Assembly (NCBI GenBank): GCA_041920465.1
Contig: JBHGXW010000034.1
Span: 62,001 to 126,000 of the forward strand
Source: Brevibacillus_H sp041920465
Lineage (GTDB): Bacteria; Bacillota; Bacilli; Brevibacillales; Brevibacillaceae
Length of the DNA: 64,000 nucleotides
Direction of reading: 5' to 3'
In this document: one piece after another, positions 24,509 to 33,690 of the stretch
Numbering within the stretch: position 1 is the stretch's first letter
How the letters are laid out: the number at the start of each line of letters is the position of its first letter
Notes under the pieces: generated by a model
Told to the model about the DNA's origin: nothing
The model's input: only the letters and a program-made list of their open reading frames with translations
The model's database searches: none
Position numbers and translations under genes: made by a program

Positions 24509-27500
24509 ATGAAGAACAAACTTTCACCATTCCTGAAGAAGCTTCGATTCTTCCAACCGAGTGAACGTTATTCGAATGGGTGGAGCGAGCTTGCGCCACA
24601 TGACCGTGAATGGGAAAAAGTATATCGCAGACGCTGGCAGCATGATAAAGTTGTCCGCACTACTCACGGTGTTAACTGCACTGGCTCTTGCAGCTGGAAA
24701 GTGTTTGTAAAGGACGGAATTATTACTTGGGAAAACCAACAAACCGATTATCCGAGCTGCGGCCCGGACATGCCTGAATTCGAACCCCGCGGCTGTCCGC
24801 GCGGCGCCAGTTTTTCCTGGTATGTATACAGCCCGCTCCGTGTCAAATATCCGTATGCACGCGGGGCGTTATTGAAACTTTGGAGAGAGCAACTGGCAAA
24901 AACCAAAGATCCGGTTGAAGCGTGGAAAAACATCGTCGAGAACAAGGATCTGGCTCGCCAATACAAGCAGGCGCGCGGGAAAGGCGGCTTTGTTCGCGTG
25001 AACTGGCAAGAGATTTCTGAACTGATCTCTGCCGCGATGATCTACAACATCAAGACATATGGTCCGGACCGTATTGCCGGTTTCACTCCCATCCCTGCAA
25101 TGTCCATGGTAAGCTACGCATCCGGCGCCCGTTTCCTTTCGATGGTGGGAGCTCCGATGCTCAGCTTCTACGACTGGTATGCTGACTTGCCGCCTGCGTC
25201 TCCGCAAATTTGGGGTGAACAGACAGACGTACCGGAAAGCAGTGACTGGTACAACGCCGGCTATATCGTAATGTGGGGTTCCAACGTACCGATGACCCGA
25301 ACTCCGGATGCCCACTTCATGACAGAGGTGCGTTACAAAGGAACGAAGGTAGTTGCGGTAAGTCCTGACTACGCGGAAAACGTGAAGTTCGCCGATAACT
25401 GGCTGGCTGTTAATCCGGGTACGGACGCAGCGTTGGCGCAAGCGATGACGCATGTGATTCTCAAAGAGTTTTATGTCAACAATCCAACGGAATACTTCAT
25501 TAACTACGCAAAACAATATACCGATTTGCCTTACCTCATTACCTTGAAGAAAAAAGGCGACAAGTTTGTCTCGGATCGTTTCCTGGTAGCAAGCGACATG
25601 AACCTGCCGCTCAACCATGCTGAGTGGAAAACGATGGTGATTGACGAAGCGACCGGCAACCTGGTTGTTCCGAACGGAAGCATCGGCCATCGTTGGGGCG
25701 ATAAAGGAAAATGGAACCTGAAGCTGGAGGACGAACAAGGCAATTCCTACAATCCGAAACTGACGTTGCTCGGTTCCGAAGATGAGATCATCAACGTGGA
25801 TCTTCCATACTTTGACGATGAGACCCGCGGTGTGATTACCCGCAGCATTCCGGTAAAACGGATGGAAAAAGACGGCGAAACACTTTACGTAACCACTGTA
25901 TACGACTTGATGCTGGCCAACTATGGAGTAGGCCGTGATGGTCTCAGCGGTTACCCGGCCAGCTACGAAGATCTCCAATCTTATACCCCAGCCTGGCAGG
26001 AACAATATACCGGTGTAAAAGCGGAACTCGTTGCCCAAATTGCTCGTGAATTCGCGCAAAACGCCATTGATACAAAAGGCCGCTCCATGATTATCATGGG
26101 TGCCGGTATCAACCACTGGTTCAACGGCGACACCATCTATCGCGCAATCCTCAATCTGGTGCTTCTGACCGGTTCGCAAGGGGTGAACGGCGGAGGATGG
26201 GCTCACTACGTCGGACAAGAAAAATTGCGTCCGATTGAAGGATGGTCCAGCATCGCGTTTGGCCGTGACTGGTCCATGCCGCCGCGCTTGCAAAACGGTA
26301 CATCATTCTACTACTTTGCGACAGATCAATGGAGATACGAAGAGCTGCCGCTTGGTGAGCTGACCGCTGCAACCGTTGATAAGCCAAGATATCAACACTC
26401 CGCTGACTACAACGTGCTTGCAGCTCGCCTGGGTTGGCTGCCTTCCTATCCGCAGTTTGACAAAAACTCGTTGGATATCTTTGATGAAGCGAAAAAAGCA
26501 GGGGCACAAACTAACGAAGATGTTGTCCAATATACCGTGAACCAATTGAAAGAAGGCAAAATGAGCTTTGCCATCGAAGATCCGGACAATCCGGTCAACT
26601 TCCCGCGTCAATTGTTCGTATGGCGTTCCAACCTGATTTCCAGTTCCGGCAAAGGACACGAGTATTTCCTGAAGCACTTGCTGGGTACTTCCAACGGGGT
26701 GTTGTCTGAAGACAGCAGCGATTTCAAACCGACCGAAGTAAAATGGCGTGATCAAGCAGCCGAAGGAAAACTGGATCTTCTTGTCAGCCTGGATTTCCGG
26801 ATGGCTGGTAACGCACTCTACTCCGACATCGTATTGCCGGCTGCTACCTGGTATGAAAAACACGACATCAGCAGTACCGACATGCACCCATTCGTACATC
26901 CGTTCAACCCGGCGATCAATCCGCCATGGGAAGCAAAATCAGACTGGGATATTTTCAAATCTCTGGCGCAAAAATTCTCCGAAATGGCGAAAACACATCT
27001 GCCTGAGCCGCGAAAAGATGTTGTGGCATCACCATTGCAGCATGATTCGCCAGATGAGATCGCCCAACCATTCGGACGAGTGCTTGATTGGAAGAAAGGC
27101 GAGGTTGAGGCCATTCCTGGCAAAACCATGCCGAAGCTTACCATCGTGGAACGTGATTACACCAAGATTTATGACAAGTTCATCACGCTTGGTCCTTTGC
27201 TTGAGAAAAACCCGATTGGTGCGCACGGCATTTCCTTCTCCGTTGCGGAAGAGTACGAACAACTGAAAAAGATCAATGGCCAGAACCAAAAAGAAGGAAT
27301 TACAGAAGGTTTGCCTTCGATTGAATCAGCCCGCCAAGCAGCAGAAGCGATTCTTACACTCTCCAGTGCAACAAATGGTCAAGTGGCCCTTCGCGCATGG
27401 GAAGCGGAAGAAAAGAAAACGGGTGTTGAACTGAAAGATTTGGCCGAAGAACGGGCTGCGGAAAGATTCACTTTTGCGGGTATTACCGCTCAGCCGAAAC

Positions 27501-28195
27501 AGGTCATTCCAACACCGGTATTCAGCGGTTCCAACAAAGGAGATCGCCGCTATTCACCATTTACCACAAGCATTGAGCGTCTCGTGCCGTTCCGTACCTT
27601 AACTGGACGCCAACATTTCTATCTGGATCACGAAATTATGCTCGAATACGGCGAACAGATGCCAATTTATAAACCAACGTTGCCGAAAAAAGTATTTGCT
27701 CACAAGGATCATCGTCCGGCTTCTGATCAAAAAGAGATTACACTTCGTTATCTGACACCGCACGGCAAATGGAACATTCACAGCACTTATCAGGATAACC
27801 TCTTGATGCTCACCTTGTTCCGCGGCGGCCCTAACGTCTGGATCAATAACAAAGACGCGGAAGAAGCAGGCATCAAAGATAACGATTGGGTAGAAGTGTT
27901 CAACCGCAACGGCGTTGTCGTGGCAAGAGCGGTCGTCAGCCACCGGATGCCAAGAGGAACCATGTTCATGTACCACGCACAGGACAAGCACATCAACGTT
28001 CCTGGTTCCACCATCACCAACGAACGCGGCGGTACACACAACAGCCCAACCAAAATTCACGTAAAACCAACACAAGTAATTGGCGGATATGCTCAATTAA
28101 GCTACGGCTTTAACTACTACGGCCCAATCGGTAACCAACGCGACCTGTATGTGGCTGTCCGTAAGTTGAAGGAGGTGAACTGGCTTGAAAATTAA
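24509..28195 (+). CDS. narG: Respiratory nitrate reductase alpha subunit NarG
   Basis: A 1228-residue catalytic subunit with bis-MGD molybdenum and one 4Fe-4S (FS0), reducing nitrate to nitrite on the cytoplasmic side. FS0 ligands are visible at H53-x3-C57-x3-C61 with a further Cys after PRGC. YNAGYIVMWGSNVPMTRTPDAHF near 250 is the molybdopterin region typical of NarG. No twin-arginine leader is obvious; Bacillus NarG faces the cytoplasm as well. AAGGAG precedes ATG 24509. narH begins inside its last codons. Confidence 0.97.
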   Translation: MKNKLSPFLKKLRFFQPSERYSNGWSELAPHDREWEKVYRRRWQHDKVVRTTHGVNCTGSCSWKVFVKDGIITWENQQTDYPSCGPDMPEFEPRGCPRGASFSWYVYSPLRVKYPYARGALLKLWREQLAKTKDPVEAWKNIVENKDLARQYKQARGKGGFVRVNWQEISELISAAMIYNIKTYGPDRIAGFTPIPAMSMVSYASGARFLSMVGAPMLSFYDWYADLPPASPQIWGEQTDVPESSDWYNAGYIVMWGSNVPMTRTPDAHFMTEVRYKGTKVVAVSPDYAENVKFADNWLAVNPGTDAALAQAMTHVILKEFYVNNPTEYFINYAKQYTDLPYLITLKKKGDKFVSDRFLVASDMNLPLNHAEWKTMVIDEATGNLVVPNGSIGHRWGDKGKWNLKLEDEQGNSYNPKLTLLGSEDEIINVDLPYFDDETRGVITRSIPVKRMEKDGETLYVTTVYDLMLANYGVGRDGLSGYPASYEDLQSYTPAWQEQYTGVKAELVAQIAREFAQNAIDTKGRSMIIMGAGINHWFNGDTIYRAILNLVLLTGSQGVNGGGWAHYVGQEKLRPIEGWSSIAFGRDWSMPPRLQNGTSFYYFATDQWRYEELPLGELTAATVDKPRYQHSADYNVLAARLGWLPSYPQFDKNSLDIFDEAKKAGAQTNEDVVQYTVNQLKEGKMSFAIEDPDNPVNFPRQLFVWRSNLISSSGKGHEYFLKHLLGTSNGVLSEDSSDFKPTEVKWRDQAAEGKLDLLVSLDFRMAGNALYSDIVLPAATWYEKHDISSTDMHPFVHPFNPAINPPWEAKSDWDIFKSLAQKFSEMAKTHLPEPRKDVVASPLQHDSPDEIAQPFGRVLDWKKGEVEAIPGKTMPKLTIVERDYTKIYDKFITLGPLLEKNPIGAHGISFSVAEEYEQLKKINGQNQKEGITEGLPSIESARQAAEAILTLSSATNGQVALRAWEAEEKKTGVELKDLAEERAAERFTFAGITAQPKQVIPTPVFSGSNKGDRRYSPFTTSIERLVPFRTLTGRQHFYLDHEIMLEYGEQMPIYKPTLPKKVFAHKDHRPASDQKEITLRYLTPHGKWNIHSTYQDNLLMLTLFRGGPNVWINNKDAEEAGIKDNDWVEVFNRNGVVVARAVVSHRMPRGTMFMYHAQDKHINVPGSTITNERGGTHNSPTKIHVKPTQVIGGYAQLSYGFNYYGPIGNQRDLYVAVRKLKEVNWLEN

Positions 28196-29702
28196 AGCAC
28201 AAGTTGCAATGGTAATGAACCTTGACAAATGTATTGGCTGCCACACGTGCTCTGTAACGTGTAAAAATACTTGGACCAACCGTCCGGGCGCCGAGTACAT
28301 TTGGTTTAACAACGTAGAAACCAAGCCAGGTGTAGGGTATCCCGTTCAATGGGAAGACCAGGCGAAACACAAAGGCGGCTGGATGCTGAAAGACGGCAAG
28401 CTGGAGCTTCGTTCCGGTTCCAAGATCAACAAGCTGGCATTGGGTAAAATCTTCTATAACCCTGATCTGCCAACCATTGATGAATACTATGAGCCATGGA
28501 CCTATGATTATGAGACACTCACCAACAGTCCAGAGAAAAAACATCAGCCGGTTGCCCGTCCGAAATCCAGAATTACCAACGAGTATATGGATATCAAATG
28601 GGGACCGAACTGGGAAGATGATTTGGCTGGTGCGCATGAAACAGGTTATCGCGACCCGAACCTGGTGAAGCTGGAAGAACAGATCCGCATGGAGTTCGAA
28701 CAAGCCTTCATGATGTATCTGCCGCGCATTTGTGAACACTGCTTAAATCCTGGCTGCGTTGCATCCTGCCCATCCGGTGCGATGTACAAACGCGATGAAG
28801 ACGGTATCGTGCTCGTTGACCAAGAGGCTTGCCGCGGCTGGCGCTACTGCATGTCCGGCTGCCCGTACAAAAAAGTGTACTTCAACTGGCAAACACAAAA
28901 GGCGGAGAAATGTACCCTTTGCTTCCCGCGGATTGAAGCGGGTCTGCCAACGGTATGTTCCGAGACTTGCACAGGACGTATTCGTTATATCGGCATTCTT
29001 TTGTACGATGCAGACCGTGTTCAGGAAGTGGCTTCCACGCCTGACGAAAAGGATCTCTACAAAGCGCAGCTTAGCCTGTTCTTGGATCCAAGCGATCCGA
29101 AAGTAATCGAGCAAGCACGCCGTGACGGAATTTCCGAAGACTGGCTGGAAGCCGCGAGAAAATCGCCAATTTATAAATTAGCGATTCAATACGGAATTGC
29201 TCTTCCGCTGCATCCGGAGTATCGTACTCTGCCAATGGTTTGGTATGTACCGCCGCTCAGCCCGATCATGAACGTGTTTGAAGGCAAAGGCTCCAGCTTC
29301 AACGCCGACAACATTTTCCCGGCGATCAACGAAATGCGAATCCCGGTTCAATTCCTCGCCAACATCTTGACTGCAGGGGACACGGAAGTGATTACCACCG
29401 TATTAGGCCGGATGGCGGCTATGCGCCAGCACATGAGAGCGCTTAATACCGGCAAAACCCCTGACCTCAAATTGATCGAGAAGCTTGGCATGGACCAAAA
29501 AATGGTGGAAGAGATGTACCGTCTGCTGGCCATCGCCAAGTATGAAGACCGCTTCGTGATTCCGCCGGCTCACAAAGAAGAATTCATGAACCTCTACAGT
29601 GAACAAGGTTCAACCGGATATGACTTTGCATCATGTAATTCATGCGAAGTGGGAGGCTACTATGGAGACAACATTAACTTCTACCCAGGTACAAGAAAAT
29701 AA
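28185..29702 (+). CDS. narH: Respiratory nitrate reductase beta subunit NarH
   Basis: A 505-residue iron-sulfur subunit that carries electrons from NarI to NarG. Four Cys groups are visible: CIGCHTCSVTCKNTW near residue 13, CEHCLNPGCVASCP near 184, CRGWRYCMSGCP near 217 with the Trp that marks the 3Fe-4S cluster, and CTLCFPRIEAGLPTVCSETC near 244. The start is TTG 28185, eight bases after GGAGGTG; it overlaps narG by 11 bp. An ATG 27 bp later lies inside the conserved start and is less likely. Confidence 0.96.
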   Translation: MKIKAQVAMVMNLDKCIGCHTCSVTCKNTWTNRPGAEYIWFNNVETKPGVGYPVQWEDQAKHKGGWMLKDGKLELRSGSKINKLALGKIFYNPDLPTIDEYYEPWTYDYETLTNSPEKKHQPVARPKSRITNEYMDIKWGPNWEDDLAGAHETGYRDPNLVKLEEQIRMEFEQAFMMYLPRICEHCLNPGCVASCPSGAMYKRDEDGIVLVDQEACRGWRYCMSGCPYKKVYFNWQTQKAEKCTLCFPRIEAGLPTVCSETCTGRIRYIGILLYDADRVQEVASTPDEKDLYKAQLSLFLDPSDPKVIEQARRDGISEDWLEAARKSPIYKLAIQYGIALPLHPEYRTLPMVWYVPPLSPIMNVFEGKGSSFNADNIFPAINEMRIPVQFLANILTAGDTEVITTVLGRMAAMRQHMRALNTGKTPDLKLIEKLGMDQKMVEEMYRLLAIAKYEDRFVIPPAHKEEFMNLYSEQGSTGYDFASCNSCEVGGYYGDNINFYPGTRK

Positions 29703-30204
29703 TCATCAACGCGTATTTCAGCTTCTGTCTATGCTCCTGCAATACCCGGAGGACTTGGACTTGAATGGACTGCGGGAAGAAGTAAGCGGAATTTTTGATC
29801 CGCAAGTAAAACAACTGGTCAGCCAGTTTGTTCACTACCTGGAAAGCAGCAATCCTGATGACTTGACGGTAACCTATGTCAATACGTTTGATTTCAACTC
29901 GGCAACCACGCTCTACCTCACCTATTCCAATATGGGTGAGGAGCGTGAGCGGGGCCAGGTTTTGGTACAGCTCAAGGAGCTGTACGACGCAGTAGGCTTC
30001 ACGCTTGTTACCGACGAGTTGCCTGACTACCTGCCGCTGGTATTGGAGTTCTACTCCGTTGCGCCGTTAGAGGTATCCAAGCAGCTAATCGAGGATTTCC
30101 GTCCGGTTATGGAAAATCTCCGCGCGGAACTTGCCAAAGCAGAAAGCCCGTACGCATGGTTAGTGGAAGCTTGTCAAATCCAAATTGAACAATACGTTAA
30201 GTAA
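29662..30204 (+). CDS. narJ: Nitrate reductase assembly chaperone NarJ
   Basis: A 180-residue TorD/NarJ-family chaperone that guides cofactor insertion into NarG; it is not part of the final enzyme. Signatures: LLSMLLQYPEDLDLN near the start, TYVNTFDFNSATTLYLTY near 65, and DELPDYLPLVLEF near 116. The start ATG 29662 follows GGGAGG by five bases, and the gene overlaps narH by 41 bp in another frame. Confidence 0.93.
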   Translation: METTLTSTQVQENNHQRVFQLLSMLLQYPEDLDLNGLREEVSGIFDPQVKQLVSQFVHYLESSNPDDLTVTYVNTFDFNSATTLYLTYSNMGEERERGQVLVQLKELYDAVGFTLVTDELPDYLPLVLEFYSVAPLEVSKQLIEDFRPVMENLRAELAKAESPYAWLVEACQIQIEQYVK

Positions 30205-30219
30205 AACGGAGGTGGCACC

Positions 30220-30912
30220 GTGAACTTTTGGAACCAGTTCCTCTGGATCATCTATCCGTATCTGATGTTAACCACTTTTGTCGTGGTTCACATCTATCGA
30301 TACAATACGGATCAGCTTGCATGGACTGCCAAGTCGAGTGAGTTTTTGGAGAAGGATAGTTTGAAGTGGGGCAGCATGTTGTTCCACATCGGAATCGTGT
30401 TGGTATTCTTCGGGCATGTCGGCGGTTTGCTGATTCCGAAATCGTTTATGGAGAGCATCGGAGTATCTGAACACTCGTATCATATGGGTGCCGTTTACGG
30501 CGGTGGTGTGGCAGGTTTAATGACCTTAGCAGGTATCACGATCTTGTTTTTGCGCCGAATCAATGTAAAACGTGTGCGTGCGATCAGCTCAACCAGTGAT
30601 ATTTTGGTCGCGGTTCTCTTGCTGGTGAACGTGGCGATGGGTGTATACAATACCCTGGGCTACAACTTGTTTGTAGGCGGCTTCGATTACCGTGAAACAA
30701 TCGCACCCTGGCTGCGGGGCCTGTTTACGTTCCGCCCGGATGCATCTTTGATGGCTGATGTGCCATTATTCTTTAAACTGCACGTGATCCTTTCTTTTGC
30801 CGTATTCGGTATTTGGCCGTTTACCCGTCTGGTACATGTATGGAGCGTTCCGCTTGCTTACTTTAAGCGTAGCTACATCGTTTACCGCAGCCGTCAAAAT
30901 CGCGCGGCGTAA
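30220..30912 (+). CDS. narI: Respiratory nitrate reductase gamma subunit NarI
   Basis: A 230-residue diheme cytochrome b membrane subunit that oxidises menaquinol. Five hydrophobic helices are visible. Candidate heme His lie in MLFHIGIVLVFFGHVGG (two, near 49-60) and in FFKLHVILSFAVFGIWPFTRLVHVWS (two, near 186-208). It starts with GTG 30220, with GGAGGTG upstream. Confidence 0.94.
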   Translation: MNFWNQFLWIIYPYLMLTTFVVVHIYRYNTDQLAWTAKSSEFLEKDSLKWGSMLFHIGIVLVFFGHVGGLLIPKSFMESIGVSEHSYHMGAVYGGGVAGLMTLAGITILFLRRINVKRVRAISSTSDILVAVLLLVNVAMGVYNTLGYNLFVGGFDYRETIAPWLRGLFTFRPDASLMADVPLFFKLHVILSFAVFGIWPFTRLVHVWSVPLAYFKRSYIVYRSRQNRAA

Positions 30913-30933
30913 AAACTTAATAAATGAAAGGAA

Positions 30934-30979
30934 TGAACCCCAACCGGTACAGCGCAAGCTAACGCCGGGGGGTTTTTTA
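30934..30979 (+). terminator. Terminator of narGHJI
   Basis: AACCCC-AA-CCGG pairs with CCGG-GGGGTT around a 19 nt loop, followed by TTTTTTATTT. Confidence 0.75.
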
Positions 30980-31021
30980 TTTGTGACAAACTTGTGAAAT
31001 CAAGGGATTTACTCTATGATG

Positions 31022-31067
31022 ATCAGGGAATTCCCTGATAACTCAATTTGATGGAATAAGGTAAACT
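31022..31067 (+). promoter_or_regulatory. Predicted NreC-type promoter of nreABC
   Basis: A perfect 18 bp palindrome ATCAGGGAATTCCCTGAT (31022-31039, centre 31030.5) with -10-like TAAACT at 31062-31067, 31.5 bp from the centre. This is the same layout as narK and narG and suggests self-control of the operon. Confidence 0.66.
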
Positions 31068-31113
31068 TAAGATAGCGGTAGTCATATAGCAATCTGATTT
31101 GGAGGCATGTACT

Positions 31114-31617
31114 ATGGGAAGTCTACATGGTGATATCGAAGCAAGTCTAAGTGAACTTAGACGTTTAACAGCAACTGACTTCGCCGCAATTGCCTGGCTG
31201 GATACTGAACAAATGATTCGTTGGAAATATGCGTCTGGTAACAGAAATGATCGATATAAACGAATTGTTTTACGTTTTGGCAAAGGAATCGCCGGCAAGG
31301 TCATGAGTTCAGGCCGACCGATGATTCTTGACTCCTTTTCGCCCAAAAGCGGCGATGATCCACGTGAGTATCCAATCCTGCTGGCCGAGGGTCTGAAAAG
31401 CATTGTGGCAGTTCCCATCACCACGAATGAACGGGTAAAGGGAGTCTTGTTGGTTGGTTGCCGAACCGCACGCGTTTTTGAAGATGATGTGGTAGAGCTG
31501 ATCATCAGTGTGTCAGAGCAATTGGAAACGCTGTTGCGTCAAAAGCATGCATCGGCAAGTTCATCCTCTTTCCCGGCTGCTCAGGTTCAAGATTGGGCCA
31601 ATCCTTTCCAGTCGTAG
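31114..31617 (+). CDS. nreA: Nitrate sensor NreA (GAF domain)
   Basis: A 167-residue single GAF-domain protein. It matches NreA, the nitrate-binding partner that holds NreB kinase in check when nitrate is absent. Visible are LTATDFAAIAWLDTEQMIRWKYASG, GKGIAGKVMSSGRPMI and LLAEGLKSIVAVPITTNERVKGVLLVGC. The assignment is strengthened by nreB and nreC directly behind. The start ATG 31114 follows GGAGG; an in-frame TTG at 31099 lies at the edge of that site. An 88 bp gap follows before nreB. Confidence 0.85.
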   Translation: MGSLHGDIEASLSELRRLTATDFAAIAWLDTEQMIRWKYASGNRNDRYKRIVLRFGKGIAGKVMSSGRPMILDSFSPKSGDDPREYPILLAEGLKSIVAVPITTNERVKGVLLVGCRTARVFEDDVVELIISVSEQLETLLRQKHASASSSSFPAAQVQDWANPFQS

Positions 31618-31705
31618 TTACACATCAGACCCACCTAGCAATATTGTGAAAACTACCAGAGAATCCTATGATAAAAGTAACTATACAAAAAAAGGGGAAG
31701 TTACC

Positions 31706-32800
31706 ATGGCCTGGTTGGCAAATCTAGACGCCTCCTATGATACATCCTCTATTCTGCATTCCATATTTGACCATGTAACGGATGCGATTCTTGTGGTTAG
31801 CAGAGAAGGATACGTAATAGGGGCGAATCATGCAGCAGAGAAAATGACCGGATATACGGCCGATGAACTACTTGGAAAAGTTCCCTTTTGCAATATTTGT
31901 CAAGGGATGGCAACCGGCACCGAAGAAATGACTTGTAATGAATGTTTTTCTACCGCTCTATCCATGCCTTCTTTCGAAATGCATATGAAAGCAAGAGACG
32001 GTCGTGAATTTACGATAGCTGCCAGTTCCACCCGGCTGCCGGAAGAAGCCAATTCGGCTCTGGTGATTATCTTGCGGGATATGTCCGAACAACACCGGAT
32101 GGAAAGGGAAAGATTCCAAAGGCAAATTACCAACTACATCATTCAGGCACAAGAAGAAGAACGCAAACGTATCTCCCGCGATTTGCATGACGGAGTAGGG
32201 CAAGCGCTGTACAGTATTCTGGTCGGGCTGAAAGTTGTAAATCAAGCCAATATGGAACCAGAATTGAAAAACTTGTTGGTGGATGTCCAACAGATGACGG
32301 CACGAGCCCTGGATGAAGTAAAAAACATGGCGGTAGAGCTGCGTCCCTCCGCTTTGGATGACTTGGGACTGATTCCGGCCATTCGTTCCTACGCCAAGCG
32401 CTTTGAAGATACGTTTGGCATTGAAACGGAACTTGATGTTGTCGGCTCGAGAAGGCGTTTTCATTCCACAATTGAAACGGCACTCTATCGAATCTGTCAG
32501 GAAGCAATGATCAACGCAGCGAAGTATGCCGATACGGACAAAATTTATGTGCGTTTTCGAGATTCGGGCAAGATGATAGAATTGTCGATTGAAGACTTCG
32601 GAAGAGGGTTTGACTTGAATCAACTCCGGATTATGGGAACCGGACTTGGACTGTACGGGATGAAAGAACGGGCAAGCCTGTTGGGGGGAGAGGTAGATAT
32701 ACAATCTGCTCCCGACAAAGGAACGACCATAAGGATTATCATACCTGTCAATGAGAAAGGAGAGCCGTTGCATGTCGATACGGGTACTTATCGCAGATGA
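31706..32800 (+). CDS. nreB: Oxygen-sensing histidine kinase NreB
   Basis: A 364-residue cytoplasmic kinase. A PAS domain (about 15-130) carries C62-x2-C65-x11-C77-x2-C80, the exact cysteine spacing of the staphylococcal NreB 4Fe-4S sensor. A HisKA_3 segment follows (ERKRISRDLHDGVGQAL, phospho-His near 161) and then a HATPase domain (N-box EAMINAAKYA, G-box GTGLGLYGMKER). There is no membrane segment. ATG 31706 is chosen for AAAGGGGAAG upstream; a longer reading from 31508 would overlap nreA without a ribosome site. Confidence 0.93.
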   Translation: MAWLANLDASYDTSSILHSIFDHVTDAILVVSREGYVIGANHAAEKMTGYTADELLGKVPFCNICQGMATGTEEMTCNECFSTALSMPSFEMHMKARDGREFTIAASSTRLPEEANSALVIILRDMSEQHRMERERFQRQITNYIIQAQEEERKRISRDLHDGVGQALYSILVGLKVVNQANMEPELKNLLVDVQQMTARALDEVKNMAVELRPSALDDLGLIPAIRSYAKRFEDTFGIETELDVVGSRRRFHSTIETALYRICQEAMINAAKYADTDKIYVRFRDSGKMIELSIEDFGRGFDLNQLRIMGTGLGLYGMKERASLLGGEVDIQSAPDKGTTIRIIIPVNEKGEPLHVDTGTYRR

Positions 32801-33428
32801 TCACGCTATCGTAAGGTCCGGGCTCTCGATGTTGATTAATGCCCAAGAGGATATGGTCGTAGTGGGAACGGCCGCTGACGGGAAAGAAGCGGTGGATAAA
32901 GCGCTTGAGTTAAATCCTGATATTGTTTTGATGGATTTAAGCATGCCGCCTGGAGAAAATGGCCTTTCGGCGACGAGCCGTTTAAAGGCAGCCGCACCAC
33001 AAATCGATATTCTGGTGTTAACGATGCATGATGACGAAGAGTATCTGTTCCGTGTCCTGCAAGCCGGAGCTTCCGGTTATATCTTGAAAAGCGCTCCAGA
33101 CCTGGATTTGATTTCAGCCATCCGCACGGTGTTCCAAGGAGCGGCTTATCTGTATCCATCAGCTACGAAGTCGTTGATCCAGGAGTTTTTACAACGTGTT
33201 CAGAGCGGAGAAGAACAGGGCAAATTTGATGTGTTGACCGATCGCGAACGAGAGATCCTGGTTTTAATCGCCAAAGGATATTCCAATAAAGAAATTGCTG
33301 AGCAACTGATTGTTTCGGTCAAAACGGTTGAGACCCACAAAACGAAAATTATGGAGAAACTTCACTTGAAAACCCGGCCCGATTTGGTTCGTTACGCGGT
33401 GAAAAAAGGTTTGCTGGATTTTGAATAA
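32772..33428 (+). CDS. nreC: Response regulator NreC
   Basis: A 218-residue NarL/LuxR-type regulator. The receiver has DDH near residue 9, phospho-Asp in DIVLMDLSMPPGENG near 54, and Lys in GYILKSAP near 106. The helix-turn-helix is LTDREREILVLIAKGYSNKEIAEQLIVSVKTVETHK near 153-190 (described here in segments). It is the likely binder of the TCAGGGA/TCCCTGA palindromes upstream of narK, narG and nreA. It overlaps nreB by 29 bp. Confidence 0.94.
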   Translation: MSIRVLIADDHAIVRSGLSMLINAQEDMVVVGTAADGKEAVDKALELNPDIVLMDLSMPPGENGLSATSRLKAAAPQIDILVLTMHDDEEYLFRVLQAGASGYILKSAPDLDLISAIRTVFQGAAYLYPSATKSLIQEFLQRVQSGEEQGKFDVLTDREREILVLIAKGYSNKEIAEQLIVSVKTVETHKTKIMEKLHLKTRPDLVRYAVKKGLLDFE

Positions 33429-33443
33429 GGTGCAGGACGAAGA

Positions 33444-33472
33444 GAGTGCGAGCTGATCGCGCTCTTTTTTTC
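33444..33472 (+). terminator. Terminator of nreABC
   Basis: GAGTGCGA / TCGCGCTC (one G-T pair) with a short loop and eight T. Confidence 0.85.
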
Positions 33473-33496
33473 TCCCTGAATGCCTTCACGTAAACC

Positions 33497-33567
33497 ACGT
33501 TTCAGTCACCCGACGTTTCAGTCCCCCGATGAGAGGGGATGTGAGGGGATGAGAGGGGATGAGAAGG
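33497..33567. repeat. Two short tandem repeat blocks
   Basis: ACGTTTCAGTCACCCG and ACGTTTCAGTCCCCCG stand in tandem (33497-33528, 15 of 16 bases equal). They run directly into four 10 bp units based on GATGAGAGGG (33528-33567), two of which differ by one base. The block ends 33 bp before an Fnr-type site. Confidence 0.8.
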
Positions 33568-33600
33568 AGAAGAAGTCTTTTCTCACAGAGTTGTTTGTTT

Positions 33601-33643
33601 CGTGATTTAACTCACAAGTTTGGGATACGGTTTTTTGTACGAT
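33601..33643 (+). promoter_or_regulatory. Predicted Fnr-activated promoter of the 33691 gene
   Basis: CGTGATTTAACTCACA (33601-33616, one mismatch in the first half, centre 33608.5) with -10-like TACGAT at 33638-33643, 29.5 bp from the centre. Confidence 0.6.
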
Positions 33644-33690
33644 AGGAACGTAACAAGATTTTTGGATGAACACAAGGCAGGTGAAATTGA

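Noticed and set aside
24869..26293. Long minus-strand reading (474 codons) opposite narG
   Set aside because: Codon mirror of narG; the plus-strand product has all the family motifs.
30982..30997. TGTGA-N6-TGTGA upstream of nreA as an Fnr site
   Set aside because: The second half is a direct, not inverted, repeat, and no hexamer stands at the usual distance. The 31022-31039 palindrome explains the promoter better.
33528..33567. CRISPR array
   Set aside because: The units are 10 bp in direct tandem without spacers, and no cas gene is near.
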